64,000 nt of DNA from Protopterus annectens (Eukaryota > Chordata > Ceratodontiformes > Protopteridae), in contig NC_056733.1 in NCBI RefSeq assembly GCF_019279795.1, positions 1,117,059,182 through 1,117,123,181 on the forward strand, in the 5' to 3' direction. A program made the position numbers and the translations under genes. The notes below the pieces were generated by a model. That model was not told where the DNA came from. It made no database searches and saw only the letters and a program-made list of their open reading frames with translations. Positions 55,531 to 64,000 of the stretch are shown piece by piece; position 1 is the stretch's first letter; every line of letters starts with the position of its first letter.

Positions 55531-56891
55531 CCTTGAAATGTTGTCGGATAGCAATCCGACTACCGGCGTTCACAAAAAACACAAAGAAAAGGACAGAGAC
55601 AGACCGTCGAGGTCCAAAATCGACGACGAAGCTTCTCCTAAGCCAGTTCGCCGATATTCAGTGAGGTGCTTTCGCAGCCCCTGATACCCACAACTTTTGA
55701 GTCGCAGGCCTCTACCAAGATGTATGTGGAGTCCGGCATGCCGCAAGATACTCAAAGTATTGTACCCATGGATGTCTCTCCCTCGGATGGGCCCGAAGCC
55801 GCTGAGCAGGCACCGGCTTCTGAGGGTGTCTTCAGGCCCCAGCATTTCTATATAAAACCGACGCCAGCTTCAAAAACAAAGACAAAAGCAACTTCTAAGG
55901 CTAAAAAACCGACGCATGAGCCACGTGCTCAGACCTCTATGCCCAAAAAGCAGATGATCAAAATGGTTGAAGATTTAATTACACTGATCAGGGGTTCCCA
56001 ACCCCCTTCCCTGATAAGAGGCCTAGGCAAGACACTGATTATGAATCTTCAGATCAGGTTTCCATTTCTTCCGATTCCTCTTCTGATAAGGAATTTTCTA
56101 TACCACCCTATGAGGATTCAGATGCAGAGGAATCCATCCCGTCTGCATCTCCTCCTGAAGATTATTCCTTTGGAGAAACCTTGCATACGTTGAGGGAGCA
56201 TTTTCATTGGGAGAGTCAAGGTTTCTCCGAATCAAAAAAGAGGCTTAGGGATTTCCTTCTTCTTCCTCAGCATAGGCCTTTGGCCATACCTCCTGTATTA
56301 GACTTTGTTGATGATGTGTTTTCGGAATCAAGCATGACTCCAGATTCCCTACCTCCGGCTCCTAGCAAGCCAGACAGATATTACAGGGTTCCTGACTCAG
56401 ACAAATTTTTATTCAAAAACCCTGCTGCTGACCCTGAAACTATTTCACAGGGTCCCAAAGGTGTAAAGGCCTCAACAGCTAAGAATCCTACCCCCTCTGA
56501 TAGAGATTCCATGGTGCTGGATAGATGGGGAAAGAAGGTTTATACGTCTGCAACTTTGGCAATTAGGGCCTTAAACTGCCAGTTTCATATGCTTAAATAT
56601 CAACAGCATGTTATGGGATTATTGAAACAAAAGATGATGTTGATTTCTCAATGTGTGGAAAATAAAGAATTACAGAAATTGTTGCATGCAGCAGAACGGG
56701 TTGGAAAGCATACTTTGCAATGTAGTTTTGATTCTTTGGAGGCCTCCTGCAGGGCTGCAGTTACTGGATCTGTGATTAGAAGGCATGCCTGGCTGAAGGA
56801 GCAAAATTTGCCTGATCATGTTAAAGCTAAATTGTTGGATGCACCTTTACAGCATTACATCTGTTTGGTATTAGGGCAGAAGAGGTTTTAA
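55531..56891 (+). pseudogene. DIRS-F gag, main part
   Basis: The frame resumes with LEMLSDSNPTTG and KDRDRPSRSK, breaks near 55665, continues with a Pro/Ala/Lys-rich linker (KPTPASKTKTKATSK, MPKKQMIKMVEDLITLI), and after another frameshift near 56000-56180 gives the core (56181-56891): LREHFHWESQGFSES, KPDRYYRVPDSDKF, NPTPSDRDSMVLDRWGKK, ALNCQFHMLKYQQHV, SLEASCRAAVTGSVIRR. It has the same block order as DIRS-B Gag. Gag binds and packages element RNA. Confidence 0.83.
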
Positions 56892-57099
56892 AGAAAATGG
56901 AAAACACCAAGATTCAGTAGACACTGGCCTACAAAAAGTTGGTCCTTTCCTGTGTCCAACAGAGCTTCACGGGGCAAATCCAGGCGTTCAAAGGGCTGTA
57001 GATACCAATCACAGGATTCTTACAGGTCAGAGCAGTGGGGTGCCTCTACCTCCAAATCTGGAGGAAATAAAGCACAACCCTACAGTAAACAGTTGCAGT

Positions 57100-58260
57100 G
57101 ACTTCCCTCTGCCATCACTAAGCACTTATCTTTTGGCAGCCCCCTTAGGGGGAAAACTAGCACTTCATGCTCAGAATTGGCAGTTAATAACCCAGGACAT
57201 GTGAGTATTAAACATAGTATCCCAGGGATACAGATTTCATTTCCATACCTTGCCAATTCCAAATGGTTGGCCAGATCTGCCACAAAATCAATGGGCAGAG
57301 GCACAGAAACAAGTTACGTCCCTCATGGATATGGGGGGTATTCAGCCAGTACCAGAACAGGAAAAAGGACAAGGTTTTTACTCAAGACTGTTCTTGGTAC
57401 CCAGAAAAGACAATGCCTGGCACCCAATACTGGATTTATCAATTTTGAACACATTCTTGGACATTCCAAAATTCAAAATGCTAACTTTGCAGCAGATTCT
57501 GCCCATGCTGGGCAAGAACGCTTGGCTAGTGACTCTAGACTTAAAAGAGGCGTACCTGCATATCCCAATAAGGGAATCGTGCAGAAGATACCTCCACTTC
57601 AAGGCTGGTTTTATACATTACCAATTCTCTGCACTACCCTTTAGCTTATCTACTGCGCCTAGGGTCTTTACAAAGTGCCTGGCACCAGTAATTGCATTTT
57701 GCAGACAAAGAAGTATACAAATCTGTCCTTACTTGGACGACTGTCTCATTCAAGCAGAAAACAAGGACATTCTTCTTCAACATCTGGCATTTGTGAAAAG
57801 GCTTTTAACATGCCTAGGGTACACAATAAAGGAAAATAAATCACAACTGGTACCTTCTCAAAAGATTGCATTCCTGGGTGCAAGCTTGAATACAACTGCC
57901 AAGATGGCTTACCTTACGCCAGACAGACAAAGGCAGCTAACTATTTACTTCAAACAGATGGCAACAGAAACTCAGTTATCTGCAAGACAAATTCTGCAGG
58001 CTTTGGAGTTCATGGCATCCTGCATTCTACTGATTCCATATGCAAGACTGCATATGAGGAAACTACAGTGGTACCTAAAAAGTTTATGGAGTCAACATTG
58101 TCACAGTCTGGAAACAATGATTCCTCTCATTCCCTGCCTACAACAGGAGTTTCTTTGGTGGGCAGAGACATGTCACCAGAACATGGGATGGTCTTTCACT
58201 CTACCCCTTGCCAACCAAACCCTAACTACAGATGCATCAGACTATGCTTGGGGGGGCCCA
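57100..58260 (+). pseudogene. DIRS-F reverse transcriptase
   Basis: From 57250 one frame covers the RT: GGIQPVPEQEKGQGFYSRLF, HPILDLSILNTFL, VTLDLKEAYLHIPI (motif A), SALPFSLSTAPRVFTK, CPYLDDCLI (YLDD at 57730-57741), FLGASLNTTAKM and ARLHMRKLQW, then the RNase H start LTTDASDYAWGG near 58230. A TGA near 57199 (Trp in the family) interrupts the N-end. All RT active-site residues are intact. The frame is lost in a G7 run at 58249-58255. Confidence 0.87.
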
Positions 58261-59149
58261 TCTGGCGGGGAGATGCATTCAGGGCATATGGAGCCCAAAA
58301 CAAATACATCTGCATATCAACCAGAAAGAGATGTTAGCTGTTCAGAATGCCCTGACAGCCTTCAAGGACTTACTTCATCCAGGACAATTACTGATAAAGA
58401 CAGACAACACCACGGTTATGTGGTACATAAACAAGCAGGGGGGCATACATTCCTACCCCATTTGCAGACTAGCCATGGCATTGTGGGGCACAGCTTTGAC
58501 TTACCAAGTACATCTTCAAGTTCAATTCCTGCAAGGAAAACAAAATACTCTGGCAGACGACCTAAGCAGAAATCTTATGGACCCTCACGAGTGGAAACTG
58601 GATCCACAAGTCTTCAGCATGATAACAAAGAAATGGGGGAGCCTGGACATAGCTCTATTTGCCTCTCCCCAGAATTATCAACTGGACAAATTCTGCACAA
58701 AGACTTATCACAGACAAGCATGGAAAGTGGATGCCCTGTCCTTCAGTTGGAAAAACATATCAGTCTACGCATTACCTCCTCTACATCTTCTTCCCAAGGA
58801 CCTACTAAAGGTCAGACAGGAAAAAACAAAAATGATTCTAATTGCCTCGGACTGGCCTCGCCAGCACTGGTACCCAATCCTAAGGAATATGTCTCAACTC
58901 CCTCCTTGGTACTCATCTACTGTCTCAGCAGAACAATCAAATTCTGCACAATCATTTCCAAACTCTGAACCTGGCAGCATGGCGGATCATGTAGTTATTC
59001 AAACAACACCTCTCAGTAAATCTGTGATGGATATCATTTTGGAAGACAGAAGGCCTAGTACTAGAAAATCTTATGCTGATAAATGGAAGACATTCTGTGC
59101 TTGGAACCAAGTACAAGGAACTGACACAGCAAGGCCAAATATTCCATAG
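58232..59149 (+). pseudogene. DIRS-F RNase H and recombinase N-terminus
   Basis: A 305-codon frame picks up one base after the G7 run: HINQKEMLAVQNAL, IKTDNTTVMWYINKQGG (catalytic Asp), NTLADDLSRNLMDPHEW, IALFASPQNYQLDKF and AWKVDALSFSW. It then passes without a stop into the recombinase core-binding domain (EDRRPSTRKSYADKWKTF, near 59050). With one G fewer in the run, RT, RNase H and the recombinase start would share one frame. Confidence 0.85.
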
Positions 59150-60010
59150 TTTTACAATACTTGACTGAGATGCTTGACAAGGGCCTATCTTTTTCATCAA
59201 TAAAAATCCATGCCTCTGCCATCTCAGCTCATTACATCACAGAGCCGCCCATCTTTTCTCATCCTCTGCTAAAACAGTATCTTAGAGGGACCAAACATTT
59301 AAGGCTTCCCAGAAGATCACCAATTCCTACATGGGACCTCAATTTTGTGTTGGAAAAGCTCACCCTGCCTCCATTTGATCCAGCTGCTACTGCAGATATA
59401 AAGTTTTTATCCTGGAAAACAGCTTTCCTTCTGGAAATCACTTCAGCAAGAAGGGTTTCAGAACTACAGACCCTCGTGGCTGTGGAGCCTTTTATTATAT
59501 TTTACCCAGACAGGGTGTCCCTCAGGACCAATCCTTCCTTTATGCCTAAGGTGGTATCCAGTGTGGCTCTTACCCAAACTATTCACCTGCCAACTTTTTA
59601 CCCAAATCCGCAGAACAAGGGGGAGCGGATTCTGCATTCCTTAGACATACACAGACAGCTAAGATTCTACTTAAACAGGACCAAATCTCTAAGAAAGTCT
59701 TAGCCGCTACTGGTGGCATTTGCTGCAGGATCAGAGGAAAAGGCTATTTCAAAGCAGACTATCTGAAAGTGGATAAGCCACTGCATTCATTTCTGCTATT
59801 TGCATCATGGTAAACCAGTGCCCAAGGGCTTTAGGTCACATTCCAACAGGGCTGCATCTACCTCAGCAGCTTTTCTCAGTGGGGTGCCAACCAGACATTC
59901 TAGAAGCTCCTACTTGGAGTTCTATTCATACTTTTACAAAGCATTATCATTTGCCTCTCTTCTCTAAGTCCAGGCAGGCTTTGCCACTGCAGTTCTGCAG
60001 GGCCTTATAG
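59149..60010 (+). pseudogene. DIRS-F tyrosine recombinase
   Basis: Segment 59161-59703: LSFSSIKIHASAISAHY, PTWDLNFVLEKLTLPPFDP, ITSARRVSELQTL (first Arg), SLRTNPSFMPKVV and SLDIHRQLRFYL. A TAG at 59701-59703 stands where the family has an Asp codon (RKSDQ). The rest reads FRSHSNRAASTSAAF (HxxR, about 59830-59870) and, in another frame, HTFTKHYHLP (Tyr, about 59940). Catalytic residues are retained but two breaks disable the gene. Confidence 0.85.
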
Positions 60011-60104
60011 CCGCTCCTAATGCTATTTAGTTCCAGCCTCCCATCCATAGCTTTGGGATTCTACCCAAATGTAATGACTATAACAGTGAAACACGAAGAA
60101 CATA

Positions 60105-60294
60105 ATGCAGTTGTGTACACTTACCATAAATGTAGATGTTCGAGTGTATTCACTGTTGCAGTCCGGGTTACCCTCCCGCCATCCCCCTTTATTCTACAGC
60201 TTCTCTTTCCTTCACTATATCCTACAGCCTTTGTGGTGTATTTGCTTTTAGATGAAGGTAAAGTTTATGTTGTGACAATTGCATGTATATATAG

Positions 60295-60330
<36 letters not shown>

Positions 60331-60575
60331 TCCCTATTTGGGGGGCACCTGACATCTGGGGCAAGAAAAACTAAAGAAAATGGCATCGGCTGCCTGTTTT
60401 ATACCCCTGACGTCATGGAAAAGGAGACAGCAACCGACGCAGGACCCAAGACTTTGATATTCAGGCCGACTGAGGGCAACTTGCCAGCAGATTACCCAAA
60501 TGTAATAACTGCAACAGTGAATGCACTCGAACATCTACATTTATGGTACTGTTACACAACTGTACTTTCTGTGGT
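60105..60575. repeat. DIRS-F ICR and right terminal repeat
   Basis: The ICR (60110-60165, ACCATAAATGTAGATGTTCG) pairs with the extreme right end (60500-60560). The right ITR (60355-60530) pairs with 50953-51130. A (TA)n run lies between them at 60301-60329. Confidence 0.85.
60301..60329. repeat. (TA)n microsatellite
   Basis: 29 nt of perfect AT repeats inside the DIRS-F right spacer. Confidence 0.95.
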
Positions 60576-61149
60576 TTTGACATTTTCAGTGTTCGCTGAA
60601 TATGTGTCGATGTAACACCGTTCACTGTTATAATATGAACCCATTTGATTAAGTGATACAGACCCCCTTTTGTTAGGCTAGTATTGTTTAACTATTGTAA
60701 TTATTTCTCTTCTGGTTTGTGTAAGTATAAAGTTTTCTCCATTGTGACCGTGCTTCAGGAACCTGTGTAGTAGTTAATCTGATAATTTATAAATTATCAT
60801 TGCTTTTTCAGTAATTTCTGTCAGTTTAACCTTTCTTAAGAAGTAATTATCCATGATACCTTTGTGCTTACAATAAACATAAGATAACGAATGCTTACGA
60901 AAATAGCTTAAGCTCTTTGGGTTGCCATGTTTAGTCATATTTGAAAACAAGCACATGGCCCGTTGTTAAATAAACTTGTTTGATTTTGGTGATCTGAAAA
61001 CCTTTTCTGAAATAACTGCTTTCCAGTATGAAATAATGGAGTAAGAGAAAGATTTTACTATGCCTACATACCTCAATAACACAGCTTAAACATCCCACCC
61101 ACAGCCTTACTCCAGTGTGATGAATCTGGAGCAGTGATTCTGATTATTA
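60576..61149. other. Anonymous sequence right of DIRS-F
   Basis: Apart from the possible inverted repeat at 60645-60667 (see 49636) I see nothing identifiable here. Confidence 0.4.
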
Positions 61150-61450
61150 TGAGGAATAGTGACACTCCAGTTAGAGGTGCTGCTTCACTGGGGTTGGGGT
61201 TCCTTTTTTGCAGAGGTTACAAACCATTCCTTTGTTTCCATTGTTTTGGGAGGGTATTCAATTTCCTCTGACATCTCAAAAACATGTAAATGAATTGACA
61301 GTCACCTAAATTGCCTGTAGGAGTGTGAAAGTGCTTGTGTGTGTCCTGCAATTGGTTGATGACTTGTTCAAGATGAGCTTCTCTACTCTGTACCTATTGT
61401 GTAGACCAGGATATTTTGCAGGTGCCAGCACTGAACTGAATGATTGCAGA
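61150..61450 (+). mobile_element. Degenerate tRNA-type SINE body
   Basis: The text TTTCCTCTGACATCTCAAAA, CCTAAATTGCCTGTAGGAGT and TTGATGACTTGTTCAAGATG follows the body of the SINE family seen at 23158 (TTTCCTCC, CATCCCAAAGACATG). The tRNA head is not recognisable. Confidence 0.5.
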
Positions 61451-61817
61451 ATGATCAAATTATTTTGATTATGAAGACTTAGATTTAAATAAAAACATAT
61501 TGATGCTCCTCCAGATAGTTTGAACTTTTATATCATCTTAAAATTAATGTCTGATCATTTTAATTGAAATACTGTGACCATTTATAAGGAAAGAAAGATG
61601 TTTTATAAACTGGGATTGTGATTGGAGCCAGAGAGGAGCATGATAACTCTAGTGTAGCATCATACTGCTGTCAGATTGTGTTTTTTGTATACGCCCTAAC
61701 TTCTCCCTCGCTCTACATGAAGTCATAGTCATACCAGAGTGGATGTGCAGTGGGGACATGCTGGCCTACCGTTTCATGTCTGCGGCCATGCAGACAGTGT
61801 CCCTTGCCTATCCCCCT

Positions 61818-62151
61818 AGAACAACTCTTCGTGTCCATGGTCTCTACCAGGGATAAAATTAGAGCTGAGCCCAAGTGTGCACCCTCCTTCCCAAGGATAC
61901 ACCTGACAGCCATTTAGAAGCCTGTGCTACTAATCAAACATGGGTTACCTGGACCATAGTCATGGATTTATTCCACTCGATGACAGAACAACTCTTCGTG
62001 TCCATGGTCTCCACCAGGGATAAAATTAGAGCTAAGCCCAAGTGTGCACCCTCCTCCCCAAGGATACGCCTGCCAGCCATTTCGAAGCTTATGCTACTGA
62101 TCAAACATGGGTTACCTGAGCCATAGTCAGGGATTTATCCCAGTCAGCGAC
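61818..62151. repeat. 167-bp tandem duplication of a dispersed repeat
   Basis: Two units, 61818-61984 and 61985-62151, each start AGAACAACTCTTCGTGTCCA and contain ATCAAACATGGGTTACCTG. They are about 90% alike. The right part of the unit matches the repeat at 22480-22545. No coding frame is convincing. Confidence 0.8.
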
Positions 62152-62159
62152 AGCGCTGG

Positions 62160-63161
62160 CTAGATCAAAGGTATACTTTATCTGTAAACTGTATATTTTA
62201 TTCACCTTTTTCACAGCTCCAGTTATACCATTCCATCTCCCAATTTATGTGCTGCATACCCCGTCACACCTCTGACTCTGTGCCCCCTTAGTTATCCCTT
62301 CTCTGTACTCCTCTTTTCCTTCTCCTGCTTGTATCTGACCACTTACTACCCCTATCTTACACCATTTTGCTGCTGTACCAAAGCACATGTGTGTCTGTTT
62401 TTGTCCATCACCTCTAATCCCTTTGAGCATCTTGAACATGCAGTTTACATTCCATTTCACCTTTTCACCTCCCTGCCTTTATTTTCATGTTTTTGTTTCA
62501 TAGCTTTCTCCATCTTCACCCAACTAACTATAAACATCAGGCCAGTTTTCTTCTTCAAAAGTTGCATTCCCTTTTTTCTTCCTTTCCCAGACAGACAAAA
62601 CCAGTACCCTTTTCAGCTTCCTTCAATGTATCATTTCTCATCACTTAGAGTCAGCCTGCACACAATTTTCTTATTTAATCATAACCTCACTGTGTATACA
62701 CATTTTTTGCTCCCTCCTCTGCACTCTCCATATCTTCAAATTATCATCTTCATAAAACTCTCCTTGGTCTGTCTGGTGTCATATAACAGTTGTATCGCAT
62801 GTATAGACTGTCGTCTCTGTTATTCATTCAGTTTTAACCCCTGTATCCTCCCCTTCTTTAATGTGAAGAATTTTACAAGAGTGGCTGTGAGAAAAGATCA
62901 TTGTGAAGCATTAACTGACTCTAATAAGCATTAACATTGAAGTCCATTGCTAACATCTGGTATATTCATCATGCTTGCAAAGTATAATTTACTGAAAGGA
63001 GCATCTTCTATGTGTGTCACTACTTAGCTCCTTTAAGCTGAATTGTTACTTCTTTGTAGGGTAGAGACCATCATTCAAATTAAACAATCAGAAGGTCACC
63101 TGTCAATATGCAAAAATTTGAGCCAAGGGCCTATCCCTTGACAAGAGCTGTACCTCAGTGT
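62160..63161. other. Pyrimidine-rich anonymous sequence with one inverted repeat
   Basis: A 201-codon plus-strand frame (62329-62934) is rich in Ser, Phe, Pro and Leu and looks like chance translation of CT-rich DNA. The block 62366-62423 (CCAAAGCACATGTGTGTCTG) is the inverse of 63345-63402 in the LINE 3' region. Confidence 0.45.
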
Positions 63162-64000
63162 TTTTTTTCAATAAACATCTTTATTAAATTATCACGTATG
63201 ACATAGGCAATCTTGCATTTATATAAATGAAAAACAAACAATACTGACACCACTTTACTTGCAAACATTATACATCACAGACACCATTGAAACAACTGTA
63301 GTTGCAAACGGTATACATCACCTATAATCTATCACCTATAATTAGAGGTGATGGACAAAAACAGACACAAATGTGCTTTGGTGCAGCAGAAAAATAGTGT
63401 CTGATAAACATTACATGGCTCATTCAAATCCTCCCTCTTAAACCTTGTTCATTCTCTGCATATATTGTTCCCACAATTCCCATTTTGTTTCTGTGTAGTT
63501 TGCTCCGTCCTTTTTCTAAAGGTCCTATTTCCAGTTGTTTTATCTATGTTACAATATTCACTATTTGTAGTAAAGTTGGTCTAGACTTTGATTTCCATTT
63601 TCTAGTAATTGCTTTTTTTTGGCAGCCGCCTTAATTAGACTCAGCAAGGTTTTACTATGTCTGGGCATTTCCGATTCTGTATCATAGCTCCAAGAAATCA
63701 CCTCCCCAGTCAATCCAATCCACTCACCTAGCATTTCTGACAGAGCAGTTTGCAGGGAATCCCTAAAGTCTGCCATCTCATTAAACTCCCAACAGATATG
63801 TTCCCAGCCACCTCTTTCTTGCCCATCACACCTCCAACATTTGCTATCCACCTTAGGAAAAATTCTTTGGAGTCTACTTGGGGTATAAAAATACCTATAT
63901 AAACACTTCCAGGCAAAGATCCTAAATCTTCTAGACTTCGTTGCATAATCAAACGCCTTTTCATCAACACGTAAACATCGAACTAGCAAAACTCAGAACA
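63162..64000 (-). mobile_element. 3' end of an L1-type LINE (minus strand)
   Basis: On the minus strand the ORF2 C-terminus is followed by a 400-bp 3' UTR, the signal AATAAA and an A8 tail (plus-strand T8 at 63162-63169). The element continues beyond the right edge of the window. Confidence 0.78.
63561..63989 (-). CDS. L1-type ORF2 C-terminus (partial)
   Basis: A 142-codon minus-strand frame, open to the window edge, reads KCLYRYFYTPSRLQRIFPKV, CWRCDGQERGGWEHICWEF and SEMLGEWIG. This is the conserved Cys/His region at the end of L1-group ORF2 (CWRC followed by HICWEC-like text), thought to bind nucleic acid. The usual last Cys of HxxxxC appears as Phe or shifted (HICWEF). The frame ends naturally at about 63561 and is intact, so this LINE is younger than the relic at 5640-17805. 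Confidence 0.78.
   Translation of the reverse strand: MLVRCLRVDEKAFDYATKSRRFRIFAWKCLYRYFYTPSRLQRIFPKVDSKCWRCDGQERGGWEHICWEFNEMADFRDSLQTALSEMLGEWIGLTGEVISWSYDTESEMPRHSKTLLSLIKAAAKKKQLLENGNQSLDQLYYK

Larger units (their letters stand above)
50953..60575 (+). mobile_element. DIRS-F: near full-length DIRS element carrying PLE2
   Basis: The left ITR (50953-51130) matches the right ITR (60355-60530) in reverse (AATATCAAAGTCTTGGGTCC block). The ICR at 60110-60165 is inverse to the extreme right end (60500-60560). Between them lie gag (split by PLE2), RT-RNase H and tyrosine recombinase. Without PLE2 it is about 5.6 kb. Its proteins define a second DIRS family in this window, together with DIRS-A and DIRS-B. 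Confidence 0.9.

Noticed and set aside
62329-62934. 201-codon plus-strand frame
   Set aside because: CT-rich DNA translated into Ser/Phe/Leu/Pro text, with no domain and no homologue in the window.
1-64000. CRISPR array or bacterial operon
   Set aside because: No short regularly spaced direct repeats with unique spacers, no ribosome-binding sites ahead of frames, and all recognised proteins are eukaryotic transposable-element products.

Overview
This window is vertebrate-type nuclear DNA made almost entirely of transposable elements. I found no host gene, rRNA, functional tRNA, CRISPR array or bacterial operon. The element mix is DIRS-type tyrosine-recombinase retrotransposons, Penelope-like elements (PLEs), L1-, CR1/L2- and RTE-like LINEs, a Tc1 transposon and tRNA-derived SINEs, with dense nesting. 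This points to an aquatic or amphibious vertebrate with a large, repeat-rich genome (amphibian, lungfish or basal ray-finned fish). A DIRS-rich amphibian such as a caecilian or salamander would fit, but the species cannot be fixed from the sequence alone.

Layout. 1-2782: 3' part of a decayed DIRS element (DIRS-A), followed directly by a minus-strand PLE relic (PLE3, 2790-3770). 5640-17805: an old plus-strand L1 relic cut into four pieces by later insertions. The insertions are a minus-strand RTE-like LINE that itself carries a complete Tc1 transposon (9541-11178), a CR1/L2-like LINE with an esterase-type ORF1 (12781-16510), and SINEs. 17806-23512: mostly anonymous sequence with SINEs and short dispersed repeats. 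23645-27265: minus-strand, internally deleted DIRS-B.

27716-38390: DIRS-C, whose recombinase gene is cut just after the catalytic tyrosine by PLE1 (33443-37987). PLE1 has two long open frames and 236-bp identical direct repeats. 38648-49590: DIRS-D, with a PLE 3'-end fragment (PLE4) in its leader and a whole further DIRS element (DIRS-E, about 44448-49335) nested near its right end. 50953-60575: DIRS-F, with PLE2 (51476-55530) inserted in its gag. 61150 onward: a SINE, a tandemly duplicated repeat and the 3' end of a minus-strand L1-type LINE with poly(A).

How the parts work. DIRS elements encode Gag, RT-RNase H and a tyrosine recombinase; inverted terminal repeats plus an internal complementary region (ICR) are thought to template a circular DNA intermediate. 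PLEs encode RT plus a GIY-YIG endonuclease. Here they also carry an upstream ORF1 that overlaps ORF2 in the -1 frame, and hammerhead-ribozyme-like motifs near the 3' end. The points most worth a second look are the hammerhead-like motifs (three PLE copies), the AUG-less ORF2 of PLE1, the Asp-to-Asn change in its RT active site, and the fact that all four PLEs lie in or beside DIRS elements.
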